A stretch of 64,000 bases of DNA from positions 3,844,001 through 3,908,000 of the forward strand of contig NZ_CP159486.1 in the NCBI RefSeq assembly GCF_041902845.1, written 5' to 3'. Made by a program: the position numbers and the translations under genes. Below the pieces are notes generated by a model, which did not search any database, was not told where the DNA came from, and saw only the letters and a list, made by a program, of their open reading frames with translations. Source of the stretch: Limibacterium fermenti (GTDB taxonomy: Bacteria; Bacteroidota; Bacteroidia; Bacteroidales; Dysgonomonadaceae). Below, piece by piece: positions 18,106 to 26,399 of the stretch (the first letter of the stretch is position 1; each line of letters begins with the position of its first letter).

Positions 18106-18996
18106 TTACTCTTCCATCGTAAAGCTGCGCGACCCGATGTGGTAGCCATCGGCAAAAATATCGGCCTTATACGTACCGGGCATCAAAAACTCCTCGATAT
18201 CCCAATACATCGTGACGGGCGTTTCTTCGCCGCCGTATTCGATAACCCGTTGTATGGAGAATTGGATATCCCGGTTTTCGTAAGGGAATGTATTCCCGGC
18301 GCTTTTGGTCAATACCGATCCGTCGGGAGCCAGGATGCGTGCGTAGATAGTCCTTTCGCCCGGCTCGGCGGTAATATTGCGGGAAATGGTAAACGACAGG
18401 ACGAATTGCGTACTCTTTTTCAGCCGTTTTTGTTCGCGTCCGCGGGCGTTTACGGCTTTTACGGAAATGTTCGTAGCAACTAACTGCGCCGCTAACGACA
18501 CTTTTTCCGATAACTGTTTCCGCTCTTGCGACACTTGGTTCAACGTGCGGCTTGTTTGTTGATATTGTTGCGTGATTTGCTTGTTCTCTTCGCGTAACTC
18601 CTGGTTGAGGCGGTTTAACGAATCGATTTGATGAATGTACGAACGCAATATCTTGCGCAACGATTCCAATTCGTTTTTCAGCCTTTTTATCTCCGCATGA
18701 TTCGTCGATTTGGTTTGGCGTAATTCTTCCTGCAAGCGCAGGACTTTGGCTTGTTCGTTTTCGAGTTTATAGAGCAGCGAATCGTTTTGTACGCTGAATT
18801 TAAATCCTTCGTATTGAAGAGAGATCGCTTCGTACTCGTCTTCGAGTTGCTCTTTGGAGATCGCGAATTCTTCCTGCATATTGCTAATCTTGGAGTTCCT
18901 GTTGACCAGAAACCCGATGACGATCGCTAAGATGACGGCCAATACGGCGATGATTGCGATAAGTTGCGGCGTGCGCTCTTTAAAGTCTATTTTCAT
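18106..18996 (-). CDS. Unknown membrane-anchored coiled-coil protein
   Basis: 296 residues. One TM helix near residues 11-31 (LIAIIAVLAVILAIVIGFLV), a long coiled coil at about 35-165 rich in Gln/Glu/Lys/Leu, then a C-terminal beta-rich domain (ISVKAVNARG ... TMEE) that includes TMYWDIEEFLMPGTYKADIF. The short N-terminus before the TM suggests a periplasmic C-terminal part. It resembles conserved Bacteroidetes proteins of unknown function. Co-directional with the exported protein downstream. Confidence 0.65.
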   Translation of the reverse strand: MKIDFKERTPQLIAIIAVLAVILAIVIGFLVNRNSKISNMQEEFAISKEQLEDEYEAISLQYEGFKFSVQNDSLLYKLENEQAKVLRLQEELRQTKSTNHAEIKRLKNELESLRKILRSYIHQIDSLNRLNQELREENKQITQQYQQTSRTLNQVSQERKQLSEKVSLAAQLVATNISVKAVNARGREQKRLKKSTQFVLSFTISRNITAEPGERTIYARILAPDGSVLTKSAGNTFPYENRDIQFSIQRVIEYGGEETPVTMYWDIEEFLMPGTYKADIFADGYHIGSRSFTMEE

Positions 18997-19132
18997 GAAA
19001 CCCTTTTTTCATAATGCAATGGATTACAAAATTAATCCATTTCGGGCAATAACCCAATCGGTAAAACTTGTTTTTGATTAATTTAATATTTTTACGAATG
19101 TCGGCGATTGTCTACCGGATGGAAAAAGGCGG

Positions 19133-19930
19133 TTAAGGAAGTCTTTTTAGTTCTACTTTCCGGAAGTCGATAGGGTGCCCCTCGCTTTGCAGGGAAATGG
19201 TTCCCCCACGGAGCATTTTGCCGCCGTTTAAACGTTCAAGAACGGCGAAATTCGCCTCTCTGTCATCCAATTGCGGCTGATGATAGGTCAATACCGTATC
19301 GCCGTTCACTATATGGCGAATCACCTCGTTGCCCTTTACTTCGATTTCGGCGGTCACCCATTCGTCATCGAAGAAGAAGCCCGATGCCGAATTCGTGCAA
19401 TGATCGGGGACCAGTCGGTTATCTATTACGATATTGGTTCCCGGCGTGCAGACATTCAGGGTTGTCCGTTGTACCGACGAATCGCTTCCCAAAAATTGCG
19501 CTTCGATGGAAGCCGGAAAGTCCTGATCGATTGCCATGCTCTCGGGCGTTTGCCCATGAATCATCACTCCCGAATTTTTATATGCCCATTCGGGAGCGCC
19601 CGGGCATTGATGTCCGACGAAGCGGTATTCCACACGCAACAAGTAATTCGAAAACGGTTCGTTGAAGAATAAATGCCCGAAGCGGTTGTCGAATGTATCA
19701 TACGCGTCGTAGCGGACTTTTATCATACCGTCTTCCACCCGGAATGTGTTTCCGAAGTTGTCGCCGGCTTCGTATCCTCTGATTTTCGGAGTCCAATCCG
19801 ATAAATCTTGGCCGTTGAAAAGCGTTATCCATTCTTCCTTGTCGGTTTCCGGCCTCGTTTTTCCGGAACGGCACGACACAGAGACAAGCAATAGGGTGGC
19901 AAGAGCGATGAGTACTGTTTCTTTTTTCAT
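19133..19930 (-). CDS. DUF1080 lipoprotein (3-keto-disaccharide hydrolase fold)
   Basis: 265 residues from ATG 19930 (MKKETVLIALATLLLVSVSC, lipobox Cys20); nine further in-frame codons upstream run into the tRNA and are rejected. The concanavalin-like DUF1080 domain starts at EEWITLFNGQDLSDW and includes NSGVMIHGQ and the closing strand RGGTISLQSEGHPIDFRKVEL. Members act on 3-keto-glycosides or bind carbohydrate at the cell surface or in the periplasm. It stands alone next to tRNA-Arg. Enzymatic activity is inferred from the family only. Confidence 0.85.
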   Translation of the reverse strand: MKKETVLIALATLLLVSVSCRSGKTRPETDKEEWITLFNGQDLSDWTPKIRGYEAGDNFGNTFRVEDGMIKVRYDAYDTFDNRFGHLFFNEPFSNYLLRVEYRFVGHQCPGAPEWAYKNSGVMIHGQTPESMAIDQDFPASIEAQFLGSDSSVQRTTLNVCTPGTNIVIDNRLVPDHCTNSASGFFFDDEWVTAEIEVKGNEVIRHIVNGDTVLTYHQPQLDDREANFAVLERLNGGKMLRGGTISLQSEGHPIDFRKVELKRLP

Positions 19931-19951
19931 GACGGGTTTCTTTACGATAAG

Positions 19952-20023
19952 TAGCACGGCCGGGAATCGAACCCGGATCTAAAGTTTAGGAAACTTCTAT
20001 TCTATCCATTGAACTACCGCGCC
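19952..20023 (-). tRNA. tRNA-Arg(CCT)
   Basis: A full cloverleaf can be drawn: acceptor GGCGCGG pairing with CCGTGCT, D-arm GTTC/GAAT, anticodon stem GAAGT/ACTTT with loop TTCCTAA (anticodon CCT, reading AGG), and T-arm CCGGG-TTCGATT-CCCGG. 72 bases; CCA is not encoded. Confidence 0.93.
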
Positions 20024-20166
20024 GAATAAGAGTTGCAAAAATACTATTTTTCGGTATATCTTCCAAAGAAACAAGTGTTCCTTTGGATTTTATTGTCGTA
20101 TCGACAAACAATTTGCCCCATAAACTGTTTACTACATGCATTTATTAATTCAAAAACAAATACACA

Positions 20167-20667
20167 ATGAGTAAAATAGCCATTCTTTACGGATCCTCCG
20201 GTGGAAACACCGAACAGGTAGCGGAAAAGATTAAAAATCTTTTTGATGGAAATGCCGATCTGTTTAATGTGGATAGTGTGAAATTGGATGAGATTAAAGC
20301 GTATCCTTATCTTATTCTTGGGACTTCTACTACGGGGGTTGGGGATTTGCAAGATGATTGGGACAGCTTCCTGCCGACTTTTTCTAAAGCCGATTTGTCG
20401 GATAAGACCGTTGCCATTTTCGGGTTGGGCGACAGCGCTTCGTTTTCGGACACGTTTGCCCAATCGATGAAAGTGATTTATGATGCGATTCACGATAAAA
20501 CCCGCCTTATCGGTCAAGTTCCGGATGAAGGGTATACGTATGATGCTTCCGAAGCGGTTATCGATGATACATGGGTCGGATTGCCTATTGATGAGGATAA
20601 CGAATACGACCAGACCGACAGCCGTGTGGAGGCTTGGGTCGCCGAATTGAAGAAAACATTCGTGTAG
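20167..20667 (+). CDS. fldA: Flavodoxin
   Basis: 166 residues, long-chain flavodoxin. The FMN phosphate-binding loop SSGGNTEQ is at residues 10-17, the isoalloxazine-binding loops at TSTTGVGDLQDDWD (near 58-71) and FGLGDSASFSDTF (near 89-101), and the acidic C-terminal half matches the family. It is a one-electron carrier in the cytosol. Monocistronic, closed by a strong terminator. Confidence 0.95.
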   Translation: MSKIAILYGSSGGNTEQVAEKIKNLFDGNADLFNVDSVKLDEIKAYPYLILGTSTTGVGDLQDDWDSFLPTFSKADLSDKTVAIFGLGDSASFSDTFAQSMKVIYDAIHDKTRLIGQVPDEGYTYDASEAVIDDTWVGLPIDEDNEYDQTDSRVEAWVAELKKTFV

Positions 20668-20701
20668 GGAATCGTTTTTATCTTTCGTCGTAAAATGGAT
20701 G

Positions 20702-20735
20702 TTCGTCTCCTCATTGAGAGGGGACGAATTTTTTT
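20702..20735 (+). terminator. Rho-independent terminator after flavodoxin
   Basis: Stem TTCGTCTCCTC pairs with GAGGGGACGAA (one G-T pair), followed by seven T. It lies 35 bases after the flavodoxin stop. Confidence 0.85.
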
Positions 20736-20815
20736 AGTTGACAGCAAACAATAAATCTATGGATAATCATCACAAGAAAAACTCAATTTTATTATCTTCT
20801 ATATAACAAACCATC

Positions 20816-22180
20816 TCATCCGCATTCTTTGATTTGATTTTGAAGTTTTTCGAGGGTTCTTTGGGTCTTAATCAATTTTCTTCTAAGTATCTCGGTTTCG
20901 CTGGTTTGGGTAAAAGAGTCATCAAACTCGACCTTGTATTTAACCATTGTATAGAGTATTCTTCCCAATTTGTTCGCAGTAGCGATAATAGCCGGCAAGT
21001 AACCGCTTTTTGCCTGTATACGCCGGAAGTAATATCCTAAGGGCGTTTTACTTGTTTTCAGGGAGTTTGCCGAAGAACGCAGGATTTGTCCAACAGGATT
21101 CTTGCGCTTTGGAATTTTGCTGGACTGGAGTTTTCCTCCCGATATTTTGTTGTTGGGTGTGAGGTTACACCAACAACAAAACTGTTTGTATGAGTCAAAC
21201 TTATCGGTAAAATCGTGTCCCAGCTCACCGGCCAACCGCAACAGGGCCGCTTCACTGACACCCGGTATGCGCATCGCGTTGACACCCCATAATCGGATCG
21301 CGTGCTTTTCGATATCTATCGTGACGGCATTCTTTTGAGCTTTTGCTTTTTTCGCCCTTTGCTCCGGCTTGGAAGTTTCTTCGGGCTTAACGTCTTTGAG
21401 ATACTCCTGCAGGATGCCCTCTATCTGCTTGTCACAATCCTTCATCAGGTTTTGGTAATATACATACAGTTCATAGCTTTGTTTGAGCATGAACAGCAGG
21501 TCTTCGTCCCAATTGGCCTGCAGGGATTTGGCGATGGTTTCTTTGGGAGATTTGCATCGGGGATCGGCCAAAGCCGATAGTTTTCGGGCATCGCGTTCCC
21601 CGGCCAGAATGGCGCGAATAATCTCCTGTCCCGATTTTCCCAAAATATCGCTGATGACATTGCCCAATTTGATGTTCATCAATTCCATGGCCTTTTGCAT
21701 GTGGAGCACTTCCCGCGAAGAAGCTTTCAACAACCCGTCACGGTGGCGCGATACATTGCGGATGCGCCGGGCATGGTTCTGGGGTTGGAAACTGGCTCTC
21801 AGAAGCCCGTAACTATGCAAGACCATGATGGTTTCGGCATCTACCCGGTCGGTCTTCTTTTCACTGATATTTTTGATGGCCTTGGCGTTGACCAGCAACA
21901 CGTCAAATCCCTCCGATTCCAGTATCATGTAGAGTTGGACCCAATACACCCCCGTGGATTCCATGGCGACGGTTTCAATGCCACAGGCTTTAAGCCAATC
22001 CGATATAAGGTGTAAATCTTGCGTAAACGTGCCGAAGCGGCGGTTGTTTTCCCCATCCCGGTCTTCCGGGACACATACTTGCATTTCGGTGGAAGAAACA
22101 TCGATACCCGCCGAATTGGGATTCACGATTTCCAATTTCAATCCCTTGTTTGTCTTGATTTTTTTCGCTTTCTTTGCCAT
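20816..22180 (-). CDS. IS110-family transposase (DEDD recombinase)
   Basis: 454 residues from ATG 22180 (MAKKAKKIKTNKG); an open 35-codon extension upstream is unlike the family and lies in the non-coding end of the element. The RuvC-like DEDD domain shows GIDVSS (Asp), MESTGVYW (Glu), and KKTDRVDAE (two Asp). The C-terminal transposase_20 domain has RIPGVSEAALLRLAGELG and the serine-containing segment SSKIPKRKNPVGQILRSSA. It catalyses site-specific excision and insertion, in studied IS110 members guided by a bridge RNA. Intact, so possibly active. Confidence 0.93.
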   Translation of the reverse strand: MAKKAKKIKTNKGLKLEIVNPNSAGIDVSSTEMQVCVPEDRDGENNRRFGTFTQDLHLISDWLKACGIETVAMESTGVYWVQLYMILESEGFDVLLVNAKAIKNISEKKTDRVDAETIMVLHSYGLLRASFQPQNHARRIRNVSRHRDGLLKASSREVLHMQKAMELMNIKLGNVISDILGKSGQEIIRAILAGERDARKLSALADPRCKSPKETIAKSLQANWDEDLLFMLKQSYELYVYYQNLMKDCDKQIEGILQEYLKDVKPEETSKPEQRAKKAKAQKNAVTIDIEKHAIRLWGVNAMRIPGVSEAALLRLAGELGHDFTDKFDSYKQFCCWCNLTPNNKISGGKLQSSKIPKRKNPVGQILRSSANSLKTSKTPLGYYFRRIQAKSGYLPAIIATANKLGRILYTMVKYKVEFDDSFTQTSETEILRRKLIKTQRTLEKLQNQIKECG

Positions 22181-22380
22181 AGTTTTAACTTGTGAATAAA
22201 TAAAAGCCTCATCAAGCCCGGATGCTTTAAACAATGATAATCTTCTATAAGGTCTCATAGGAACCAAGTATTTCATTACGAGCAAACCGGAACCGTACTT
22301 TGCATTGGAGTCGTATCCAAGATAACTTGTGGTTTACTTGCTTGATGGGGCTTCGCAAGTTATTAATTATTTCTCATTTT
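22181..22380 (-). ncRNA. Candidate bridge-RNA region of the IS110 element
   Basis: The 200 bases upstream of the recombinase start are non-coding and rich in inverted repeats: ACTTGC/GCAAGT (22336-22360) and the 14-base pair described for the element. In IS110-group elements such as IS621 this position encodes the RNA that pairs with target and donor DNA. Assignment is by position and structure only; loops that would pair with the flanks were not resolved. Confidence 0.35.
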
Positions 22381-22392
22381 CAGAGAAAATCC

Positions 22393-22400
22393 TAACTTTG
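22393..22400 (+). promoter_or_regulatory. -7 box ahead of the metal-uptake-like cluster
   Basis: TAACTTTG lies only 5 bases before ATG 22406, which predicts a very short or absent leader. The -33 position falls at the IS110 end, so the element may have replaced part of this promoter. Confidence 0.4.
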
Positions 22401-22405
22401 CAGGC

Positions 22406-22720
22406 ATGAAGCATGTCTCGTTTATATTCGCGGTGTATATATTGCTGATGACGGCAGTACCGCTTTTTATTAAGGATGATTGCATGCTTCATGCGCAAGA
22501 TACCACCGCCTGCGAGTCGGCCGGGCATTTCGAAGAAAGCGGTTGTACGTGTTGTTCCCCTTTTATGAAATGTGCCACCTGCCATGGTTTTATCGTACCG
22601 GCGATGACCGACTGTCCCGGATTTACCGAAGTGTGCCGGGGCGAATTGGTGGTCGTCTATTCTCATGAAGCCCTTCCCGGTTTCTATTCGCCAATATGGG
22701 AACCGCCCCAAGTCTGTTGA
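22406..22720 (+). CDS. DUF6660-like small Cys-rich exported protein
   Basis: 104 residues: a hydrophobic N-terminus (MKHVSFIFAVYILLMTAVPL) acting as signal or anchor, then clustered cysteines (CTCCSPFMKCATC at about 49-61) and a closing SPIWEPPQ. This matches the DUF6660 pattern (CxCC region, ending in YxxIWQPP) of small proteins encoded just before TonB receptors thought to handle metals such as copper. The neighbouring receptor and HMA-domain remnant agree with that. Function unproven. Confidence 0.6.
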   Translation: MKHVSFIFAVYILLMTAVPLFIKDDCMLHAQDTTACESAGHFEESGCTCCSPFMKCATCHGFIVPAMTDCPGFTEVCRGELVVVYSHEALPGFYSPIWEPPQVC

Positions 22721-22813
22721 TGTGTTCGCGCGGACACATGCCCCGCGAAAAAATGAGTGCGGCATCTTGTCCGCAAATTTTCTTTATTTTAAACATTAAC
22801 AGACATTCAGACA

Positions 22814-24991
22814 ATGAAAATAAAATTTTTTCTGCTGCTGATAGCAGTTTCGTGCGCGTATTCCCTTCTCGCGCAAAATACGTATACCGCCTTTATCCAA
22901 GACGGCAAAACCCGTGAACCGCTCACCGGGGCGACGGTTCTTTTATCGGGTACTTCCCTCGGGGCAATGGCCGATGACAGCGGCCGCGTCACATTAGCTG
23001 AGATTCCCGACGGCACACAGACCCTCATTTTCCGCATGATTGGCTTTAAAGAGCAACGGCAAGTCGTGGTATTTCCGCGGCAGGATTCCACGGTTTCTGA
23101 AATCTTGCTCGAAGAAGATTCCGAAGAACTCGAAGAGGTCATGGTTTCATCGACAAGAAGTACCCGTACGATAGAAAATGTTCCCACCCGCATCGAATTT
23201 ATCGGAAGCGAGGAGTTGGACGAAAAGGGGAATATGAAGCCCGGGGATATCCGTATGCTGCTCAATGAAAGTACGGGTATCCATGTGCAGACCACGTCCG
23301 CCACAAGCGGCAATGCCGGCATCCGCATTCAAGGACTCGACGGGCGTTATACGCAGATACTGAAAGACGGTTTTCCCGTTTATTCGGGAGCCGCCGCCGG
23401 ATTAGGATTGTTGCAGATCCCGCCGCTCGACCTCAAGCAAGTAGAAGTCATTAAAGGTTCTACGTCGACGCTCTACGGCGGAGGAGCCATTGCGGGATTG
23501 GTGAATCTCGTATCGAAAACGCCTGCCGATGAGCGTGACCTGCGCTTCCATGTGAACGCCACCTCCGGCCGCGGATTGGACGTGAACGGCTTTTATGGCC
23601 AACGTTTCGAGAAATGGGGTGCGACCGTATTCGCTTCGCACAACCGCAACGAAGCCTATGACCCTTCCGACGCGGGCTTTTCGGCCATCCCCCGATTTAA
23701 GCGCTTCGTTTTCAATCCGAAACTTTATCTTTATTTCAATTCGAAAGCCTCCCTTAGCGCCGGGGTGAATGCCACCGTCGAAGACCGTAAAGGGGGCGAT
23801 ATGCTTTACCTGAAAGGGCGGGGAGACGATACGCACCGTTATTTCGAAGAAAATCGCACACGGCGTTATTCCACGCAGTTCACGTTCGATTATGCGATAG
23901 ACGCCGGCAGCGCCTTTCAGGTGAAAAACAGCCTCAGCTATTTCAACCGCTCGACGGCCGTTCCCGGTTACCGCTTCGAAGGCACGCAGCGTTCATCGTT
24001 CACCGAAGCCTCCTATACCCGTCGCTTTGAAAAGACGGAATGGATAGCGGGGCTGAATGGGTGGACGGATGATTTCAAGGAAAAACGCCTGTCCGATTTT
24101 CCGCTCCGTTCGTATCGGCAGATTACGTTCGGCGTCTTTTTGCAGAACGATTGGGATGTCTCCGAACGCGTTCAGCTCGAAACGGGCTTGAGAAGCGATT
24201 ATACGGACGGGTACGGGATGGTTGTCCTGCCTCGCGTATCGGCTTTATTCCGGATTGCGAAAGGATGGACTTCCCGCATCGGCGGCGGATTCGGATATAA
24301 AACGCCCTCCCTCTTCACCGAAGAAAGCGAACAAATCCAATACCGCAACGTACGGCCTATCGACAAGGCCTCGGCGAAACTCGAAAAAAGTTACGGCGGG
24401 AATGCCGATGTCAATTACCGTACCGCGCTCGGAGAGGATGCTACATTCAGCATCAATCAGTTGTTTTTCTATACGCGGTTAGACCATCCGCTCCTTCTTC
24501 AAAGCCTGCCGGACGGAAAAGAGTACGAATTGCTTCCTTCTGCAGGTGCCATTCACACGAAAGGAACCGAAACAAATGTGAAAATCGTGTATCACGACGT
24601 TCATTTATTCCTCGGCTATACGTTTACCGATACCCGCCTGCACGAAAACGGCGCGAAGGCCGAAAGGGCGCTGATTCCGAAGCACCGGCTCAACTCGGTG
24701 TTGATGTATGAAGTGGGAGATGCGTGGAAACTCGGGTTGGAAGCGTTTTATTACAGCCGGCAGAAGTTGAGCGACGGTGTCAGGGGCAAAGACTATGTAT
24801 TGTGCGGGTTTATGGCGGAGAAAATGTGGCGGAATTTCGCGATTTATATTAATTTTGAGAATATGTTCGATGCGCGTCAAACCCGCTTCGACACGATTTA
24901 TACCGGTACGGTGTCGAATCCCGTTTTCAGGGATATCTATGCGCCGCTGGACGGTTTTTTAATTAACGGGGGAATCAAAATCAATTTATAA
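22814..24991 (+). CDS. TonB-dependent outer membrane receptor
   Basis: 725 residues: signal peptide (to about residue 20), carboxypeptidase-regulatory-like domain at about 22-105, a TonB-box-like acidic stretch (SEELEEVMVSSTRS), a plug domain (PGDIRMLLNESTGIHVQ ... VEVIKGSTSTLYGGGAIAGLVNLV) and a 22-strand barrel ending in an aromatic-rich last strand (GFLINGGIKINL). The plug resembles CirA/FepA-type receptors. With DUF6660 before it and an HMA/cation transporter remnant after it, a metal or metallophore substrate is likely but inferred. Confidence 0.9.
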   Translation: MKIKFFLLLIAVSCAYSLLAQNTYTAFIQDGKTREPLTGATVLLSGTSLGAMADDSGRVTLAEIPDGTQTLIFRMIGFKEQRQVVVFPRQDSTVSEILLEEDSEELEEVMVSSTRSTRTIENVPTRIEFIGSEELDEKGNMKPGDIRMLLNESTGIHVQTTSATSGNAGIRIQGLDGRYTQILKDGFPVYSGAAAGLGLLQIPPLDLKQVEVIKGSTSTLYGGGAIAGLVNLVSKTPADERDLRFHVNATSGRGLDVNGFYGQRFEKWGATVFASHNRNEAYDPSDAGFSAIPRFKRFVFNPKLYLYFNSKASLSAGVNATVEDRKGGDMLYLKGRGDDTHRYFEENRTRRYSTQFTFDYAIDAGSAFQVKNSLSYFNRSTAVPGYRFEGTQRSSFTEASYTRRFEKTEWIAGLNGWTDDFKEKRLSDFPLRSYRQITFGVFLQNDWDVSERVQLETGLRSDYTDGYGMVVLPRVSALFRIAKGWTSRIGGGFGYKTPSLFTEESEQIQYRNVRPIDKASAKLEKSYGGNADVNYRTALGEDATFSINQLFFYTRLDHPLLLQSLPDGKEYELLPSAGAIHTKGTETNVKIVYHDVHLFLGYTFTDTRLHENGAKAERALIPKHRLNSVLMYEVGDAWKLGLEAFYYSRQKLSDGVRGKDYVLCGFMAEKMWRNFAIYINFENMFDARQTRFDTIYTGTVSNPVFRDIYAPLDGFLINGGIKINL

Positions 24992-24998
24992 CAAGACG

Positions 24999-25257
24999 AT
25001 GCAAAAGAGTATTTATCATATTGAGAAGATGGATTGTCCGTCGGAGGAACAATTAATCCGCATGAAGTTGGAGCCGATGGAGGGCATACAGTCGTTGGTG
25101 TTCGACCTTCCCGGACGCACGCTGGAAGTGTACCACACCGCCGATGCGGACGCTATTTTATCGGCCCTCGAAACCCTGCAACTGCAAAGTACTCGGGTCG
25201 GTGGTTTTCATCATCGTCGCGAGCGGGGCGTACCGCATATTGCAGTTGGCTAAGTAG
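24999..25257 (+). pseudogene. HMA-domain cation transporter, internally deleted
   Basis: The gene starts normally 7 bases after the receptor with an HMA-type domain (YHIEKMDCPSEEQLIRMKLE), known as the N-terminus of Bacteroidetes membrane cation transporters of about 280-300 residues. At about 25195 the homology stops. The original frame runs on to a stop at 25253, whereas the +1 frame from 25198 reads SVVFIIVASGAYRILQLAK-stop, which looks like the last transmembrane helix and C-terminus of the same transporter family. Nearly all membrane helices are missing. An 84-residue HMA-only protein could still be made. Confidence 0.7.
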
Positions 25258-25312
25258 CGGGCAGGAGCCTTTAACGGGCGGCTTATTGTGTGAGCGGGAT
25301 CATGATTTATTC

Positions 25313-25343
25313 TTGCCGGCTATGGCAATTTGCCGTATCTTTG
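25313..25343 (+). promoter_or_regulatory. Promoter for EamA transporter gene
   Basis: TTG (25313-25315) and TATCTTTG (25336-25343), 20-base spacer. The start ATG 25370 is preceded by AAGAGG. Confidence 0.6.
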
Positions 25344-25369
25344 CCCGGTTTTGCAAAAAAAAGAGGATT

Positions 25370-26389
25370 ATGAATGACAAATTGAAAGGTGGGTTGGTGG
25401 TTTTTCTCGGGGCATGCAGCTTCGGAGTGTTGTCGACGATTGTCAAGAATGCCTACGGGGCGGGATATGACTTGGGCGAAGTCACCGGCTCGCAAGCCTT
25501 CTTCGGAATGGTTATATTATGGGCCGGCTATTGGATGCAACGTCTGGTAACGCGCGGCCGGAACAAGGCGTCCGGAGCCTCTGCCGTTTCCGGGGCGAAA
25601 CCGACCGTTTGGTGGAAAGTGTGCCTTCCCGGCATCTTTACCGGACTTGTCAGTGTGTTTTATTACAAATGCGTGCAACTTATTCCCGCCTCCATCGCCA
25701 TCATTTTATTGATGCAGAACCTGTGGATAAGCATTATCCTCGACTATCTTTTCTTTCGGAAGCGGCCGGCACGGTTGCAAATCATCGCCGCGGTCATTGT
25801 GCTGGGCGGCACCTTATTCGCCGGCGGATTGTTCAACAATGAGGCGGCTGACGTCAGCGTCGAAGGCATTGCCTACGGACTATTGTCGGGGTTCTGCTAT
25901 GCTCTGTTCATCCTTACCAGCGGGCGGGTGGGGAATGATTTGCCCGTTTTCAAGAAAAGCGCCCTGATGATTACCGGGGCTTGTGTGATGATCTTCCTTA
26001 TTTTCCGCCCCACCTTCTTTTTCGATGGGACGATGATCGGCGGATTATATAAATGGGGGTTGCCCTTAGCCTTGTTGGGGACGGTCATCCCCCCGCTGTT
26101 CTTTTCTTACGGGATGCCCAAGACCGGCGTATCGTTAGGCGCGATACTGAGTGCGGCGGAGCTGCCGGTGGCCGTGTTGTCGTCGTTTTTTATCCTGCAG
26201 GAGCATGTGGAATGGTTGCAATGGGTGGGCGTCGCCCTTATCTTGGGAGCGATTTCGATGACCAACATCCGTTTTAGAAAGAGACGCAAAAATCATTCTC
26301 CGGCAAGTAGTGGCGGCTACCGAGACTTTGTCTTTTCATCGTTAAAACCCGATTGGGTCACATTGAATAAAATAATGTTGTTTGCTTAA
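25370..26389 (+). CDS. EamA-family (DMT superfamily) transporter
   Basis: 339 residues from ATG 25370, chosen because promoter and AAGAGG lie directly before it; the frame is open far upstream through the transporter remnant but not coding there. Ten hydrophobic segments form two EamA repeats (about 7-150 and 165-310), with the family feature of a small first helix (GGLVVFLGACSFGVLSTIV). Likely exports or imports a small metabolite across the inner membrane; substrate unknown. The C-terminal tail (about 30 residues, polar) overruns into the leader of the next gene. Confidence 0.85.
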   Translation: MNDKLKGGLVVFLGACSFGVLSTIVKNAYGAGYDLGEVTGSQAFFGMVILWAGYWMQRLVTRGRNKASGASAVSGAKPTVWWKVCLPGIFTGLVSVFYYKCVQLIPASIAIILLMQNLWISIILDYLFFRKRPARLQIIAAVIVLGGTLFAGGLFNNEAADVSVEGIAYGLLSGFCYALFILTSGRVGNDLPVFKKSALMITGACVMIFLIFRPTFFFDGTMIGGLYKWGLPLALLGTVIPPLFFSYGMPKTGVSLGAILSAAELPVAVLSSFFILQEHVEWLQWVGVALILGAISMTNIRFRKRRKNHSPASSGGYRDFVFSSLKPDWVTLNKIMLFA

Positions 26390-26399
26390 CACTTTTGAT

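Larger units (their letters stand above)
20736..22392 (-). mobile_element. IS110-family insertion sequence (outer limits)
   Basis: The element holds one recombinase gene and a non-coding 5' region. Exact ends cannot be fixed: IS110-group elements lack classical terminal inverted repeats. The limits given are the flavodoxin terminator on one side and the -7 box of the next gene on the other. An inverted repeat pair AAGCCTCATCAAGC (22204-22217) / GCTTGATGGGGCTT (22340-22353) lies in the 5' part. No host gene appears interrupted. Confidence 0.6.

Noticed and set aside
22181..22285. N-terminal 35-codon extension of the IS110 transposase
   Set aside because: Unlike IS110 N-termini, and it lies in the structured non-coding end of the element.
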